A stretch of 49,814 bases of DNA, taken from assembly GCA_051881335.1 (NCBI GenBank), contig JBJEPR010000153.1:1-49814 (forward strand). The letters run 5' to 3'. Origin of the DNA: Fimenecus sp051881335 (GTDB lineage: Bacteria > Bacillota > Clostridia > Oscillospirales > Acutalibacteraceae). The translations under genes were made by a program, and so were the position numbers. Under the pieces are notes generated by a model that was given only the letters and a program-made list of their open reading frames with translations, searched no databases and was not told the DNA's origin. Below are positions 40,899 through 48,543 of the stretch, piece by piece (the first letter of the stretch is position 1; every line of letters begins with the position of its first letter).

Positions 40899-42024
40899 CT
40901 TTTTTGCGCGCAAGCAAGACTGCCGCCGCGCCGACAGTCAGCAAAACCGCACCGCCTGCAAACGGTATACCGCCTGTTTTCGGGATAGAAACTTCGGTCT
41001 GCTCGTCCGATTGCGTCGAAGTCGTTGTTTCGGGCACGGAGATATTGGAACTGTCTTCCGTAGGTCTTTCATCATAGGTGAACACGGTCGGCTTGCCGTT
41101 TTGGAAGCGTTCGACCGCTTCGAGCGCCTGCATCACCTGATAGGTGGTTAACGGGTCTTCGACATCGGCATAATTCAGCGCGCCGCCGTTGTCACGCACA
41201 AATGCGACAATGCCGTCTACGAGGGTCTTGCCGTTCACGGTAAAGTCCGCCGTTTCGGGATTTTTTCCCCACGCGCAAAGCGCCAAAATCACCTGCGCGG
41301 TGGACTCGCCACTCGGCGCACCGTAGGAAAGGACTGCGCCCGTTTCGCCCTGCTGTGCTTGCAAATAGGCGAATGCGCGGTCTGCCGCGGCCAAAACTTC
41401 CGCATTCCGGGCATACGGTGCAAGTGCCTGTAATGCCATAGCGGTGCTGTCGGGGTCAGTGTAAATACCGTACCCGTACAAATCCTCCGAGCAGTAGCTC
41501 CAACCGCCGTCGGGCTGTTGACACGCTAAAATCATTTGCACAATTTCTTCGCGTGTGGTATCGTCAAACGCAAAATCCGCCTTAAAATCCATCGCAATCA
41601 GCGGGAATACAAGACTGCTCAAAAAGATTTGTGCGGAATAATCAACGCCTGCAAGTGCTTCAAGCAAATCGTGCCCGCCGATGCTTTTTGCATCGAGCCC
41701 GCAGGCGGTCACGCTCAAAATAATGCGCGCCAAATCCGACGGATACAAAGTGTCAAACGAATTTTGCACCGCCGCACTGATATACGCGGGGTATTCTTCC
41801 GGAATATCGCGGAAATCGCGCGCCAAGGTAAATACCGTCCAGTCGATAAGGCTGTCGGCAAAGGCGGTTTCGCTGTAATCGAACTGTGTGTTTTCGGGAT
41901 TTTGCAACCACGCGGCGGTTTTGTCTTTTGTCGCTTTCACATCGGCGGCAAATACGGTTTGCACGCACAGCGCAAAAATGAGCAAAAGCGCCGCAAGGGT
42001 AGCGGTCAGTTTTTTCAGTTTCAT
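40888..42024 (-). CDS. Surface-anchored alpha/alpha-toroid protein (intrinsic-factor alpha-domain-like), first gene of the B12 operon
   Basis: 378 residues. Signal peptide 1-26 (ending VFA), then ~280 residues of paired helices with terpenoid-cyclase/prenyltransferase-like repeats: QPDGGWSYCSED, DPDSTAMALQALAPYA, ESTAQVILALCAWG, DPLTTYQVMQALEAV. A Thr/Ser-rich spacer leads to a sortase signal IPKTG (347-351), a hydrophobic helix and KKDEA tail. The alpha-6/alpha-6 barrel of animal intrinsic factor belongs to the same fold group. Position directly behind a cobalamin riboswitch suggests it binds B12 or a carrier at the cell wall. Ribosome site AAAGGAA at nine bases. Confidence 0.83.
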   Translation of the reverse strand: MKLKKLTATLAALLLIFALCVQTVFAADVKATKDKTAAWLQNPENTQFDYSETAFADSLIDWTVFTLARDFRDIPEEYPAYISAAVQNSFDTLYPSDLARIILSVTACGLDAKSIGGHDLLEALAGVDYSAQIFLSSLVFPLIAMDFKADFAFDDTTREEIVQMILACQQPDGGWSYCSEDLYGYGIYTDPDSTAMALQALAPYARNAEVLAAADRAFAYLQAQQGETGAVLSYGAPSGESTAQVILALCAWGKNPETADFTVNGKTLVDGIVAFVRDNGGALNYADVEDPLTTYQVMQALEAVERFQNGKPTVFTYDERPTEDSSNISVPETTTSTQSDEQTEVSIPKTGGIPFAGGAVLLTVGAAAVLLARKKDEA

Positions 42025-42100
42025 TTTTTTCGTTCCTTTCTTTTTTGTAGTTTAGTACGGGTTGTTGTGCTTTCTGCATTCCTCCTTTAAGGCAAAAAAA

Positions 42101-42126
42101 GCGAGACTCCCATTTGGGAGCCTCGC
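42101..42126 (-). terminator. Riboswitch expression-platform terminator
   Basis: 12-base-pair stem GCGAGGCTCCCA/TGGGAGTCTCGC (one wobble) with a 2-base loop and seven T on the minus strand. It lies between the cobalamin riboswitch and the first gene, so B12 binding most likely ends transcription here. Confidence 0.9.
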
Positions 42127-42210
42127 CCGATGCACAACAAAAGAAAGGGATAAATCCGTTTTGATTTGCTCTGCATACTTCTCTCCCACCGAAAGAATTT
42201 TTGCAAATTA

Positions 42211-42378
42211 TAAAGGCAGGTCTTCTGACTTCGCGCTCAAACCGCAAAAGCCGCCTTCCCGAAAAATCAGTGGCATTTGGCCTTGCGTTACGCGTTACAG
42301 CAGCGGGGGCTGTCACGGATTTACACCGTGTTCCCTTTTCACCTCGGCAATAAATTGATTTATCCCGAGACACCTTTA
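42211..42378 (-). promoter_or_regulatory. Cobalamin riboswitch
   Basis: On the minus strand the conserved blocks appear in order: AAAGGTGTC (5' closing stem), GGGAACACGGTG, AATCCGTGACAGCCCCCGC with CTGCTGTAA, the B12 box GCCACTG (42274-42268), GGGAAGG, and GAAGTCAGAAGACCTGCC closing the stem. Order and spacing match the adenosylcobalamin-type riboswitch. The 368-base gap 42025-42392 is filled by this element, its terminator (42101-42126) and a ~75-base leader. A possible -10 (TATTAT, 42390-42385) sits just upstream, without a good -35. Confidence 0.96.
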
Positions 42379-42392
42379 CAAGATATAATATT

Positions 42393-45218
42393 TTAAAAAC
42401 TGTCGCAGAATTCCGAAACCGAAACGCTTTGGTCGTTGAAAAAGTATTTTCCGCCGCCGCGCACAATTTCTTTTTCTATTATAGCATCTTCCTCGGGGTT
42501 TGCAAGTGCAGGATATGCCGTTTGCAAATCTGCAAATACGGTTTCGGCAGATACTGCGTCCACGCCGCACAGCGCGGAAAGCACCGCAAGCGTGGTCGGG
42601 AGTTCGGAAACAATCGCCGCACGCTGTACCGCTGTCGTTTCGCCTTTCAAGTAGGTACCGCTGTTCGCGGTAAAGGGCGCGGTGAAAATCTGCGCTTCTG
42701 CGAAATCCGCATATGCATTGGAAAGCAAAACGGTATACTCTGCCGTCACAGCAGTATGCTTTTTACAATCAAGCAGAATTGCCGCCTTTTCGCCTTTATA
42801 TGCGGAAACGGGCGGAATATTCAACAGTTCTACACCATCTTTTGCGGCGGAAAACTCCGTCACATCGGCATACACTGCGGGGAAATGCTGTTTTGCAAAA
42901 TACAGTTCTTCCATCGTTGCCGTCGGACCGAGCACCACGGCTACGCTGTCGCCGTATTTCTTGACCGTATCGGCAATTTCCGCAAGTTTTTCGGGGGGCA
43001 CGGGCGGCAGTTGGTTGTTCGCCGAGAATATCCCGAAACGCCCACCTTTGCAAAGTAAGCCTTTGTCGCCCGCAGGGAGTGAACGCATCACGGTTTTGCC
43101 TACAAAGCGCAAATCGGTTTTACAAAGTGCCGAACAGAAGTTGCAAACGGACGAAACGCTGTTTTCCTTGACGGGTACGCGCTTGATAACGGGTTCTTTT
43201 TCCCGCAATGCGCCTGTCGGGCAAACGGTGACGCACTGCCCGCAGAACATACAACTGCTTTCTTCCAGCGGCAAGCCGAATTCGGGGCTGACTACTGTGT
43301 TAAACCCTCTGCCAATAAGCCCCAAATTGGTTTTGCCCATTGCCTCTTCGCAAACGCGCACGCAAAGCCCGCACAAAATGCATTTGTCGGTATTGCGGGA
43401 AATGAGCGAGTTGACATTTTCCTCGTTGCGCTGATGTTTTTCGCCCGCAAACCGTGCGGGGTTAACATCGTATTGGTTGGCATAGGAAATCAATTTACAT
43501 TCGTAATAATCGTGACAGCCGCATTCAAGACACCGCATAGCCTCTTTCTTTGCCGCATCTTCCGAAAAGCCGAGTGAAACCTCTTTAAAATTGGTTTTGC
43601 GTTCTTCGGCGGACAGCTGCGGCATTTTTGCGCGCGGCGCTTTCGGGAATTTTTGGAAAAATTCAGACGCGGGGTTGCGCTCTACGAAATACGGTTTTTT
43701 GTAGCGTGCCGCTTCGCCGTTTAAATAGCGGTCTACAATCACCGATGCCTTTTGCGCCTCGCCGATTGCCGCAATCGCAATCGACGCGCCGCGGTTGGTC
43801 ATATCGCCCACGGCAAATACGCCAATCAAGGAAGTACGGAATGTTTCTTCGTCGGCGGCAACGGTGTTGCGTTTGGTCGCCTCAACGCTTTCAAAGCCTT
43901 CCAAATTCGGGTATTGCCCGATTGCCATAATCACGGTATCTAACGGCAGTTCCTCGGTTGCGCCCGCAATCGGCTCGGGACGGCGTCTGCCGCTTTGGTC
44001 AGGCGCGCCGAGCTGCATTTTTTGGAGCACCGCAACCACTTTGCCGTTTTCCTCACGGAACGCAATCGGAGAGGTCAGATATTTAAACTGCACGCCCTCT
44101 TCCTCGGCTTCTAAAATTTCCACATCTTCGGCGGGCATTTCGTCTCGCGTGCGGCGATAGATGACATACACATTTTCCGCACCCAAACGCACCGCCGTGC
44201 GGCAGGCGTCCATTGCCGTGTTGCCGCCGCCGACGATTGCCACGGTTTTGCCGATGTCGGCAGGCGTACCTAAGGCGACGGTACGCAAAAAGTCGATACC
44301 GCCGAGCACTTTTTCGCTTTCCTCGCCCGGCACGCGCATTTTACTGCTGTTCCAAGCGCCCGCCGCCAAAATCACGGCGTCAAAGTCTTTTTGTAAGTCG
44401 GCAAGAGAAATATCTTTCCCGATTTTTACATTATTTTTGAAAGTAACGCCCAACGCCGCAATTTGCGCGATTTCGCGGTCTAACAGTGCTTTTGGCAAAC
44501 GGTATTCGGGAATACCGTAGCGAAGCATACCGCCCATTTTCGGCATGGCGTCAAACACCGTAACGCTGTGCCCTTGACGGCGCAGGAAGTACGCCGCGGT
44601 TAACCCCGCAGGGCCGCCGCCCACAACCGCAACGGTTTTGCCGCTGTCAGGCTCAACGGGCGGAACATACGGCGTTGTGCTCGCCATATCCATATCGGAC
44701 GCAAACGATTTCAAAAACGCAATCGACACAGGCTCGTCAACAAAGCGGCGGCGGCACTCCTTTTCGCAGGGGTGCGGGCATACTCTGCCGATAGAGGACG
44801 GCAACGGGATTTTATCTTTAATCAGGCGCGTTGCCTCGTTGTATTCGCCGTTGGCAATTAAGCCGACATACCCTTGGCAGTCGGTATTCGCGGGGCACGC
44901 TTTGGTGCAGGGCGCTTTACAGTCTCCGTCATGGTCGGACAAAAGCAGTTCGAGCGCAACTTTCCGCGCACGCACCACACGGTCGGTGTCGGTGTGCACC
45001 ACCATACCGTCCGTCGCTTTTGTGGAGCAGGCACGCAACAGTTTGGGCGTACCCTCGACTTCGACCACGCAAAGCCCGCAAGCACCGTACAGTTCCACTC
45101 TGCCGTCATAGCAAAGGTTCGGGATTTTCAAATTGTTCTGTGTTGCCGCTGTGAGGAGCGTTGTGCCCTCTTCGACAGTCAATTTATGATTATCAATGGT
45201 AATGGTAATTTTGCTCAT
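42393..45218 (-). CDS. NuoG-like iron-sulfur subunit with embedded GltD/NfnB-type flavoprotein (BfuA-like)
   Basis: 941 residues. Order: [2Fe-2S] ferredoxin domain (CYDG..YGACGLCVVEVEG, ~1-80), His-Cys type FeS helix (DHDGDCKAPCTKACPANTDC), a full GltD/NfnB-like module (~115-520) with CPHPCEKECRR, FAD motif VVGGGPAGLTAAYFL and NAD(P) motif VGGGNTAMDACRTA, then two [4Fe-4S] sites (CILCGLCVRVCEEA; CMFCGQCVTVCPTGA), then CNFCSALC as in NuoG and ~220 residues of a shortened molybdopterin-type domain. No hydrogenase H-cluster motifs. Likely passes electrons between the BC core and NADP(H). Confidence 0.85.
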   Translation of the reverse strand: MSKITITIDNHKLTVEEGTTLLTAATQNNLKIPNLCYDGRVELYGACGLCVVEVEGTPKLLRACSTKATDGMVVHTDTDRVVRARKVALELLLSDHDGDCKAPCTKACPANTDCQGYVGLIANGEYNEATRLIKDKIPLPSSIGRVCPHPCEKECRRRFVDEPVSIAFLKSFASDMDMASTTPYVPPVEPDSGKTVAVVGGGPAGLTAAYFLRRQGHSVTVFDAMPKMGGMLRYGIPEYRLPKALLDREIAQIAALGVTFKNNVKIGKDISLADLQKDFDAVILAAGAWNSSKMRVPGEESEKVLGGIDFLRTVALGTPADIGKTVAIVGGGNTAMDACRTAVRLGAENVYVIYRRTRDEMPAEDVEILEAEEEGVQFKYLTSPIAFREENGKVVAVLQKMQLGAPDQSGRRRPEPIAGATEELPLDTVIMAIGQYPNLEGFESVEATKRNTVAADEETFRTSLIGVFAVGDMTNRGASIAIAAIGEAQKASVIVDRYLNGEAARYKKPYFVERNPASEFFQKFPKAPRAKMPQLSAEERKTNFKEVSLGFSEDAAKKEAMRCLECGCHDYYECKLISYANQYDVNPARFAGEKHQRNEENVNSLISRNTDKCILCGLCVRVCEEAMGKTNLGLIGRGFNTVVSPEFGLPLEESSCMFCGQCVTVCPTGALREKEPVIKRVPVKENSVSSVCNFCSALCKTDLRFVGKTVMRSLPAGDKGLLCKGGRFGIFSANNQLPPVPPEKLAEIADTVKKYGDSVAVVLGPTATMEELYFAKQHFPAVYADVTEFSAAKDGVELLNIPPVSAYKGEKAAILLDCKKHTAVTAEYTVLLSNAYADFAEAQIFTAPFTANSGTYLKGETTAVQRAAIVSELPTTLAVLSALCGVDAVSAETVFADLQTAYPALANPEEDAIIEKEIVRGGGKYFFNDQSVSVSEFCDSF

Positions 45219-46969
45219 CAGTGTACCTCCACAGCACCGAAACGGCAGTTTTCAGCACATTTGCCGCATTTGATGCAGATACTTGTGTCAATCGTATGCG
45301 CCGATTTCACCGTGCCCGTAATGGCACTCACAGGGCAGTTTTTGGCGCACTTCGTGCACCCGATGCATTTGTCGGGGTTGATTTCGTAGATGACAAGCGC
45401 CGTGCACTCGTGTGCGGGGCACTTCTTCTCGCGGATATGTGCCTCAAACTCGTCACGGAAATATTTTATCGTGGTCAGCACGGGGTTGGGCGCAGTCTGC
45501 CCCAAGCCGCACAGCGCACCGTCTTTAATCGAATAGCAAAGTTCCTCTAACAGTTCAATATCGCCCTCTTGCCCGTTGCCCTCGGTAATACGGGTTAAGA
45601 CTTCGAGCATACGCTTTGTGCCGAGTCGGCAGTGCACGCATTTGCCGCAGGACTCTTTCGCGGTGAAATCCAAGAAGAATTTCGCCATACCCACCATACA
45701 GGTGTCCTCGTCCATCACGACCATACCGCCCGAGCCCATAATTGCGCCCGTTGCGCCGAGTGCTTTGTAGTCAATGACGGTATCGAGCAAATCCGCAGGA
45801 ATACAGCCGCCTGACGGGCCGCCCATTTGCACGGCTTTGAACTGTTTGCCGCCGCGAATGCCGCCGCCGATGTCAAAAATCACATCGCGCAGGGTTTTGC
45901 CCATCGGGATTTCGACCAAACCGCCGCGGCGGATTTTACCCGTGAGTGCAAAGACCTTTGTGCCTTTACTGCCCTCGGTGCCCATTGCGGCAAATTTTTC
46001 GCCGCCGTTTAAGAGAATCCACGCGACATTGGCGAAGGTTTCAACATTGTTGATATTTGAGGGCTTGTGCCAATAGCCTGCCTGCGCCGGAAAGGGCGGC
46101 TTTAAGCGCGGCATACCGCGACTGCCCTCCAAAGACTCAATCAACGCGGTTTCCTCGCCGCAGACAAATGCGCCTGCGCCCGCTTTAATGCGCATTTTGC
46201 AGGAGAAATCACTCCCGAAAATGCGTTCACCGAGATAGCCTTTTTCTTCGGCTTGCTTTATCGCCTTTTCCAAGCGTTTAATGGCAAGCGGATATTCCGC
46301 GCGGACATACACAATCGCCTCTTTTGCGCCGATGGCATACGCGCCGATGAGCATACCCTCAATCAACGAATGCGGGTCGCCCTCGATAACGGCTCTGTCC
46401 ATAAACGCGCCGGGGTCGCCCTCGTCGGCGTTGCAAATTAAATATTTTTCATCACCCGCCGAACTTCTTGCGGCGTTCCATTTAAACCAAGTCGGGAATC
46501 CCGCGCCGCCGCGCCCTGCAAGCCCCGAAATCTTGATTTCTTCAATCACCTGTTCGGGCGTCATTTCAAAAAGGACTTTGCGAATGGCTTTGTAGCCGTC
46601 CGTGGCTTCGTAATCGGAGAGTTCTTCGGGGTTAATGACACCGCAGTGACGAAGGGCAATACGGGTTTGCTTTTCTAAAAACTGCGCATCTTCTTCGGTA
46701 ATCACCAAATCCGAAACGCTTTGCAAATCACCCGATTTTATAGCATTTGCGATGCGCTCGGCATCTTCTGCCGTCACTTTTACAAGGCGGGTTAAGTTGT
46801 TTTGCTCGTCGTAAATATCGACAATCGGCTCTAAAAAGCACATCCCGTTACAGCCTGTAACGGTTAAGGTGAACGCCTTGTCGCCGTTTTGCACTTCGAG
46901 TGCGTCATACACTTTTTGCGCGCCTGCGGCAATACCGCAACTGCCCGCGCCGACAACTACTTTTCTCAT
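45218..46969 (-). CDS. NuoF/HydB-like NADH-binding flavoprotein (BfuB-like)
   Basis: 583 residues. N-terminal thioredoxin-like [2Fe-2S] domain (GSCGIAAGA..GCNGMCFLEP), then GRGGAGFPTWFKW and NADEGDPGAFMDR for FMN/NAD, NNVETFANV, the [4Fe-4S] site SCGKCVHCRLGTKRML, and two C-terminal ferredoxin clusters (CIGCTKCAKNCP; CIKCGKCAENCR). The extra ferredoxin clusters and N-terminal domain are those of HydB-type subunits of NADH/ferredoxin-linked complexes rather than respiratory NuoF. The gene's stop touches the next gene's start by one base; overlaps the NuoE-like gene by four. Confidence 0.93.
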   Translation of the reverse strand: MRKVVVGAGSCGIAAGAQKVYDALEVQNGDKAFTLTVTGCNGMCFLEPIVDIYDEQNNLTRLVKVTAEDAERIANAIKSGDLQSVSDLVITEEDAQFLEKQTRIALRHCGVINPEELSDYEATDGYKAIRKVLFEMTPEQVIEEIKISGLAGRGGAGFPTWFKWNAARSSAGDEKYLICNADEGDPGAFMDRAVIEGDPHSLIEGMLIGAYAIGAKEAIVYVRAEYPLAIKRLEKAIKQAEEKGYLGERIFGSDFSCKMRIKAGAGAFVCGEETALIESLEGSRGMPRLKPPFPAQAGYWHKPSNINNVETFANVAWILLNGGEKFAAMGTEGSKGTKVFALTGKIRRGGLVEIPMGKTLRDVIFDIGGGIRGGKQFKAVQMGGPSGGCIPADLLDTVIDYKALGATGAIMGSGGMVVMDEDTCMVGMAKFFLDFTAKESCGKCVHCRLGTKRMLEVLTRITEGNGQEGDIELLEELCYSIKDGALCGLGQTAPNPVLTTIKYFRDEFEAHIREKKCPAHECTALVIYEINPDKCIGCTKCAKNCPVSAITGTVKSAHTIDTSICIKCGKCAENCRFGAVEVH

Positions 46970-47469
46970 TGCGCGTCCTCCTTTGCTTTTTCCCGAAGGT
47001 CTGCCAAAATCGCACGGGTTTTTTCAGGTGTTAAACTGCCGTAAGTTTCCTCGTTAATCATCATCACGGGCGACAGACTGCAACAGCCCAAACACGCCAC
47101 ATTTTTTAAGGTGAACAGTCCGTCTTCGGTGGTTTCGCCGTCGTGAATGCCCAACGCTTCCGTAATGGTTTTTTCAATCAAATCCGAGCCGTTGACATGG
47201 CACGCCGTACCCTTGCAAAGCATAATCAAATACTTGCCGACGGGCTGTAAACGGAATTGGGTATAGAAAGTTGCCACGCCCATAATTTTCGCGGGCTTTA
47301 CGCCTGTGCGTTCGGAAATGTACCGAATCACATCTTGCGGAAGGTAGCCGTAAATCTCCTGTGCGTGCTGTAATATCGTAATAAGACTGCCCTTTGTATC
47401 TGCATATTGTGCGAGTACGGGCTCTAAAAGCGACAAATCACTTTTGACCTGACTGCATAAACACTCCAT
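46966..47469 (-). CDS. NuoE/HydC-like [2Fe-2S] subunit (BfuC-like)
   Basis: 167 residues. ITILQHAQEIYGYLPQDVIRYISE is the NuoE helical start; the thioredoxin-like half carries the four cluster cysteines in CKGTACH and CLGCCSLSPV. It forms the core with the NuoF-like subunit. It is first in the operon behind the promoter at 47511-47539 and has a strong ribosome site (AGGAGG). Confidence 0.95.
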   Translation of the reverse strand: MECLCSQVKSDLSLLEPVLAQYADTKGSLITILQHAQEIYGYLPQDVIRYISERTGVKPAKIMGVATFYTQFRLQPVGKYLIMLCKGTACHVNGSDLIEKTITEALGIHDGETTEDGLFTLKNVACLGCCSLSPVMMINEETYGSLTPEKTRAILADLREKAKEDAQ

Positions 47470-47510
47470 TTTGTTTCCTCCTGACTAAACTGCGGAATTA
47501 TGCGTATATT

Positions 47511-47539
47511 ATGATAATATAAAAAACCAAGAATTGCAA
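47511..47539 (-). promoter_or_regulatory. Probable promoter of the NuoE/F/G-like operon
   Basis: Minus-strand -35 TTGCAA (47539-47534), exact 17-base spacer, -10 TATCAT (47516-47511), 42 bases before the first gene. Other TA-rich -10 choices exist nearby, so this is the best of several. Confidence 0.55.
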
Positions 47540-47563
47540 TTTGAATTTGTTGTCAAAAATGCA

Positions 47564-47592
47564 GAAATTTGTCGATATTCTCGACAAATTTC
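47564..47592. promoter_or_regulatory. Perfect palindrome between divergent genes, probable operator
   Basis: GAAATTTGTCGA-TATTC-TCGACAAATTTC: two fully complementary 12-base arms with a 5-base centre. The right arm contains the -35 (TCGACA) of the plus-strand promoter, and the centre lies ~40 bases upstream of the minus-strand -35. No T run follows on either strand, so it is not a terminator. Confidence 0.75.
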
Positions 47593-47609
47593 AATAGGTG
47601 TTGTATAAT
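47581..47609 (+). promoter_or_regulatory. Promoter of the PHP-domain gene
   Basis: -35 TCGACA (47581-47586) inside the palindrome, exact 17-base spacer, -10 TATAAT (47604-47609), 29 bases before the start codon at 47639. Confidence 0.75.
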
Positions 47610-47638
47610 ACTACGCGAAAACACGGGAGATGAAAACG

Positions 47639-48319
47639 ATGGAACGCTTTTTTACGGAATTACACGCGCACACAAGCGACACAAGCCGTTGCGGCGGCGT
47701 GTGCGCAAAGGATTTGGTTGCACTTTACAAACAGGCGGGCGTGAGCACCGTGGTAATGACTGACCATTTAAGCCCGAGTACCTTTGAGGCGTATCCGCAA
47801 GGCAGTCTTTCTTGGAAAGAAAAAATTGATATTTTTTTGCAGGGCTACCGCAATGCGAAAGCCGAAGCGGGCGGCGATTTGACCGTTCTGCTCGGTATGG
47901 AACTGCGGTTTGACCGCAAGGGCGACAACAACGATTATTTGGTCTACGGCGTAACCGAAGAATTTTTATATCAAAATCCCGACCTGTTAAAAATGCGCCT
48001 TTCCTCGTTTTCAAAATTGGCGCACAAAAACGGACTTTTGATTTTTCAAGCGCACCCGTTTCGGGACGGTATGCACATTGTCAATCCCGCGTATTTAGAC
48101 GGTGTGGAAATTTACAACGCCTGTGTACGGCACAATTCCCGCAACGCGATTGCCGAAAAATGGGCGAAAATGCACCATTTACGCGGCAGTGCGGGTTCGG
48201 ACTTTCACCAAACGGAAGATGTTGCGCGCGGCGGGATTTTGACCGACAAAAAAATTGAATCCAATGCGGACTTACTGGAAGTCTTAAAGAGCGGGAGCTT
48301 TACATTTGTAAAAAAATAA
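47639..48319 (+). CDS. PHP-domain metal-dependent phosphoesterase
   Basis: 226 residues. Metal-binding motifs of the PHP superfamily are in order: ELHAHTSDTSRCG (HxH), VVMTDHLS (DH), the Glu in LLGMELRF, QAHPFR, and the last SAGSDFH (DxH). Members cleave phosphoesters such as histidinol phosphate, nucleotides or oligonucleotide ends. This short stand-alone form has no known exact substrate. Start at 47639 because GGGAG then has nine-base spacing; an ATG three codons before is too near. The shared palindrome with the redox operon suggests common control. Confidence 0.87.
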   Translation: MERFFTELHAHTSDTSRCGGVCAKDLVALYKQAGVSTVVMTDHLSPSTFEAYPQGSLSWKEKIDIFLQGYRNAKAEAGGDLTVLLGMELRFDRKGDNNDYLVYGVTEEFLYQNPDLLKMRLSSFSKLAHKNGLLIFQAHPFRDGMHIVNPAYLDGVEIYNACVRHNSRNAIAEKWAKMHHLRGSAGSDFHQTEDVARGGILTDKKIESNADLLEVLKSGSFTFVKK

Positions 48320-48335
48320 ATTATATACAAGACGC

Positions 48336-48369
48336 AAAAGCAGTGTTTCAAGCAAGGAACACTGCTTTT
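48336..48369 (+). terminator. Terminator of the PHP-domain gene
   Basis: Perfect 12-base-pair stem AAAAGCAGTGTT/AACACTGCTTTT with a 10-base loop, followed by CTTTTTGTTTG. Confidence 0.9.
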
Positions 48370-48434
48370 CTTTTTGTTTGTGTGCATTGCATAAAATTAC
48401 CATAGCATATTTGCAATGTTTTACAAAATATCGG

Positions 48435-48464
48435 TTGCTTTTTGTCGAAAAGGCGTGCTATAAT
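48435..48464 (+). promoter_or_regulatory. Promoter of the dockerin protein gene
   Basis: -35 TTGCTT (48435-48440), 18-base spacer, -10 TATAAT (48459-48464) with the extended TGC before it. The leader to 48543 has no further recognised element. Confidence 0.7.
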
Positions 48465-48543
48465 ACTGCACAATACTCATATATCAGTACAAAAATACGG
48501 ATTACCCGTTTGTTTTGTATCGGTCATAAAAGGAGATGGAAGT

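Noticed and set aside
42062..42085. Strong AGGAGG followed by ATG on the minus strand in the leader of the B12 operon (ATG near 42079), which opens a frame overlapping the first gene.
   Set aside because: The ATG is only one base from the AGGAGG, too close for normal initiation, and the frame is an out-of-frame shadow of the real gene, giving a Cys/Arg-rich nonsense protein.
42393..45218. Reading the 941-residue subunit as an [FeFe]-hydrogenase (HydA) because it lies with HydB- and HydC-like genes.
   Set aside because: No H-cluster cysteine motifs are present; a GltD/NfnB flavoprotein and a NuoG-type end are found instead.
47564..47592. Assignment of the palindrome as a Rex operator.
   Set aside because: The outer TTGT/ACAA match, but the inner bases and the 5-base centre do not fit TTGTTAA-N4-TTAACAA, so only an unknown operator is claimed.
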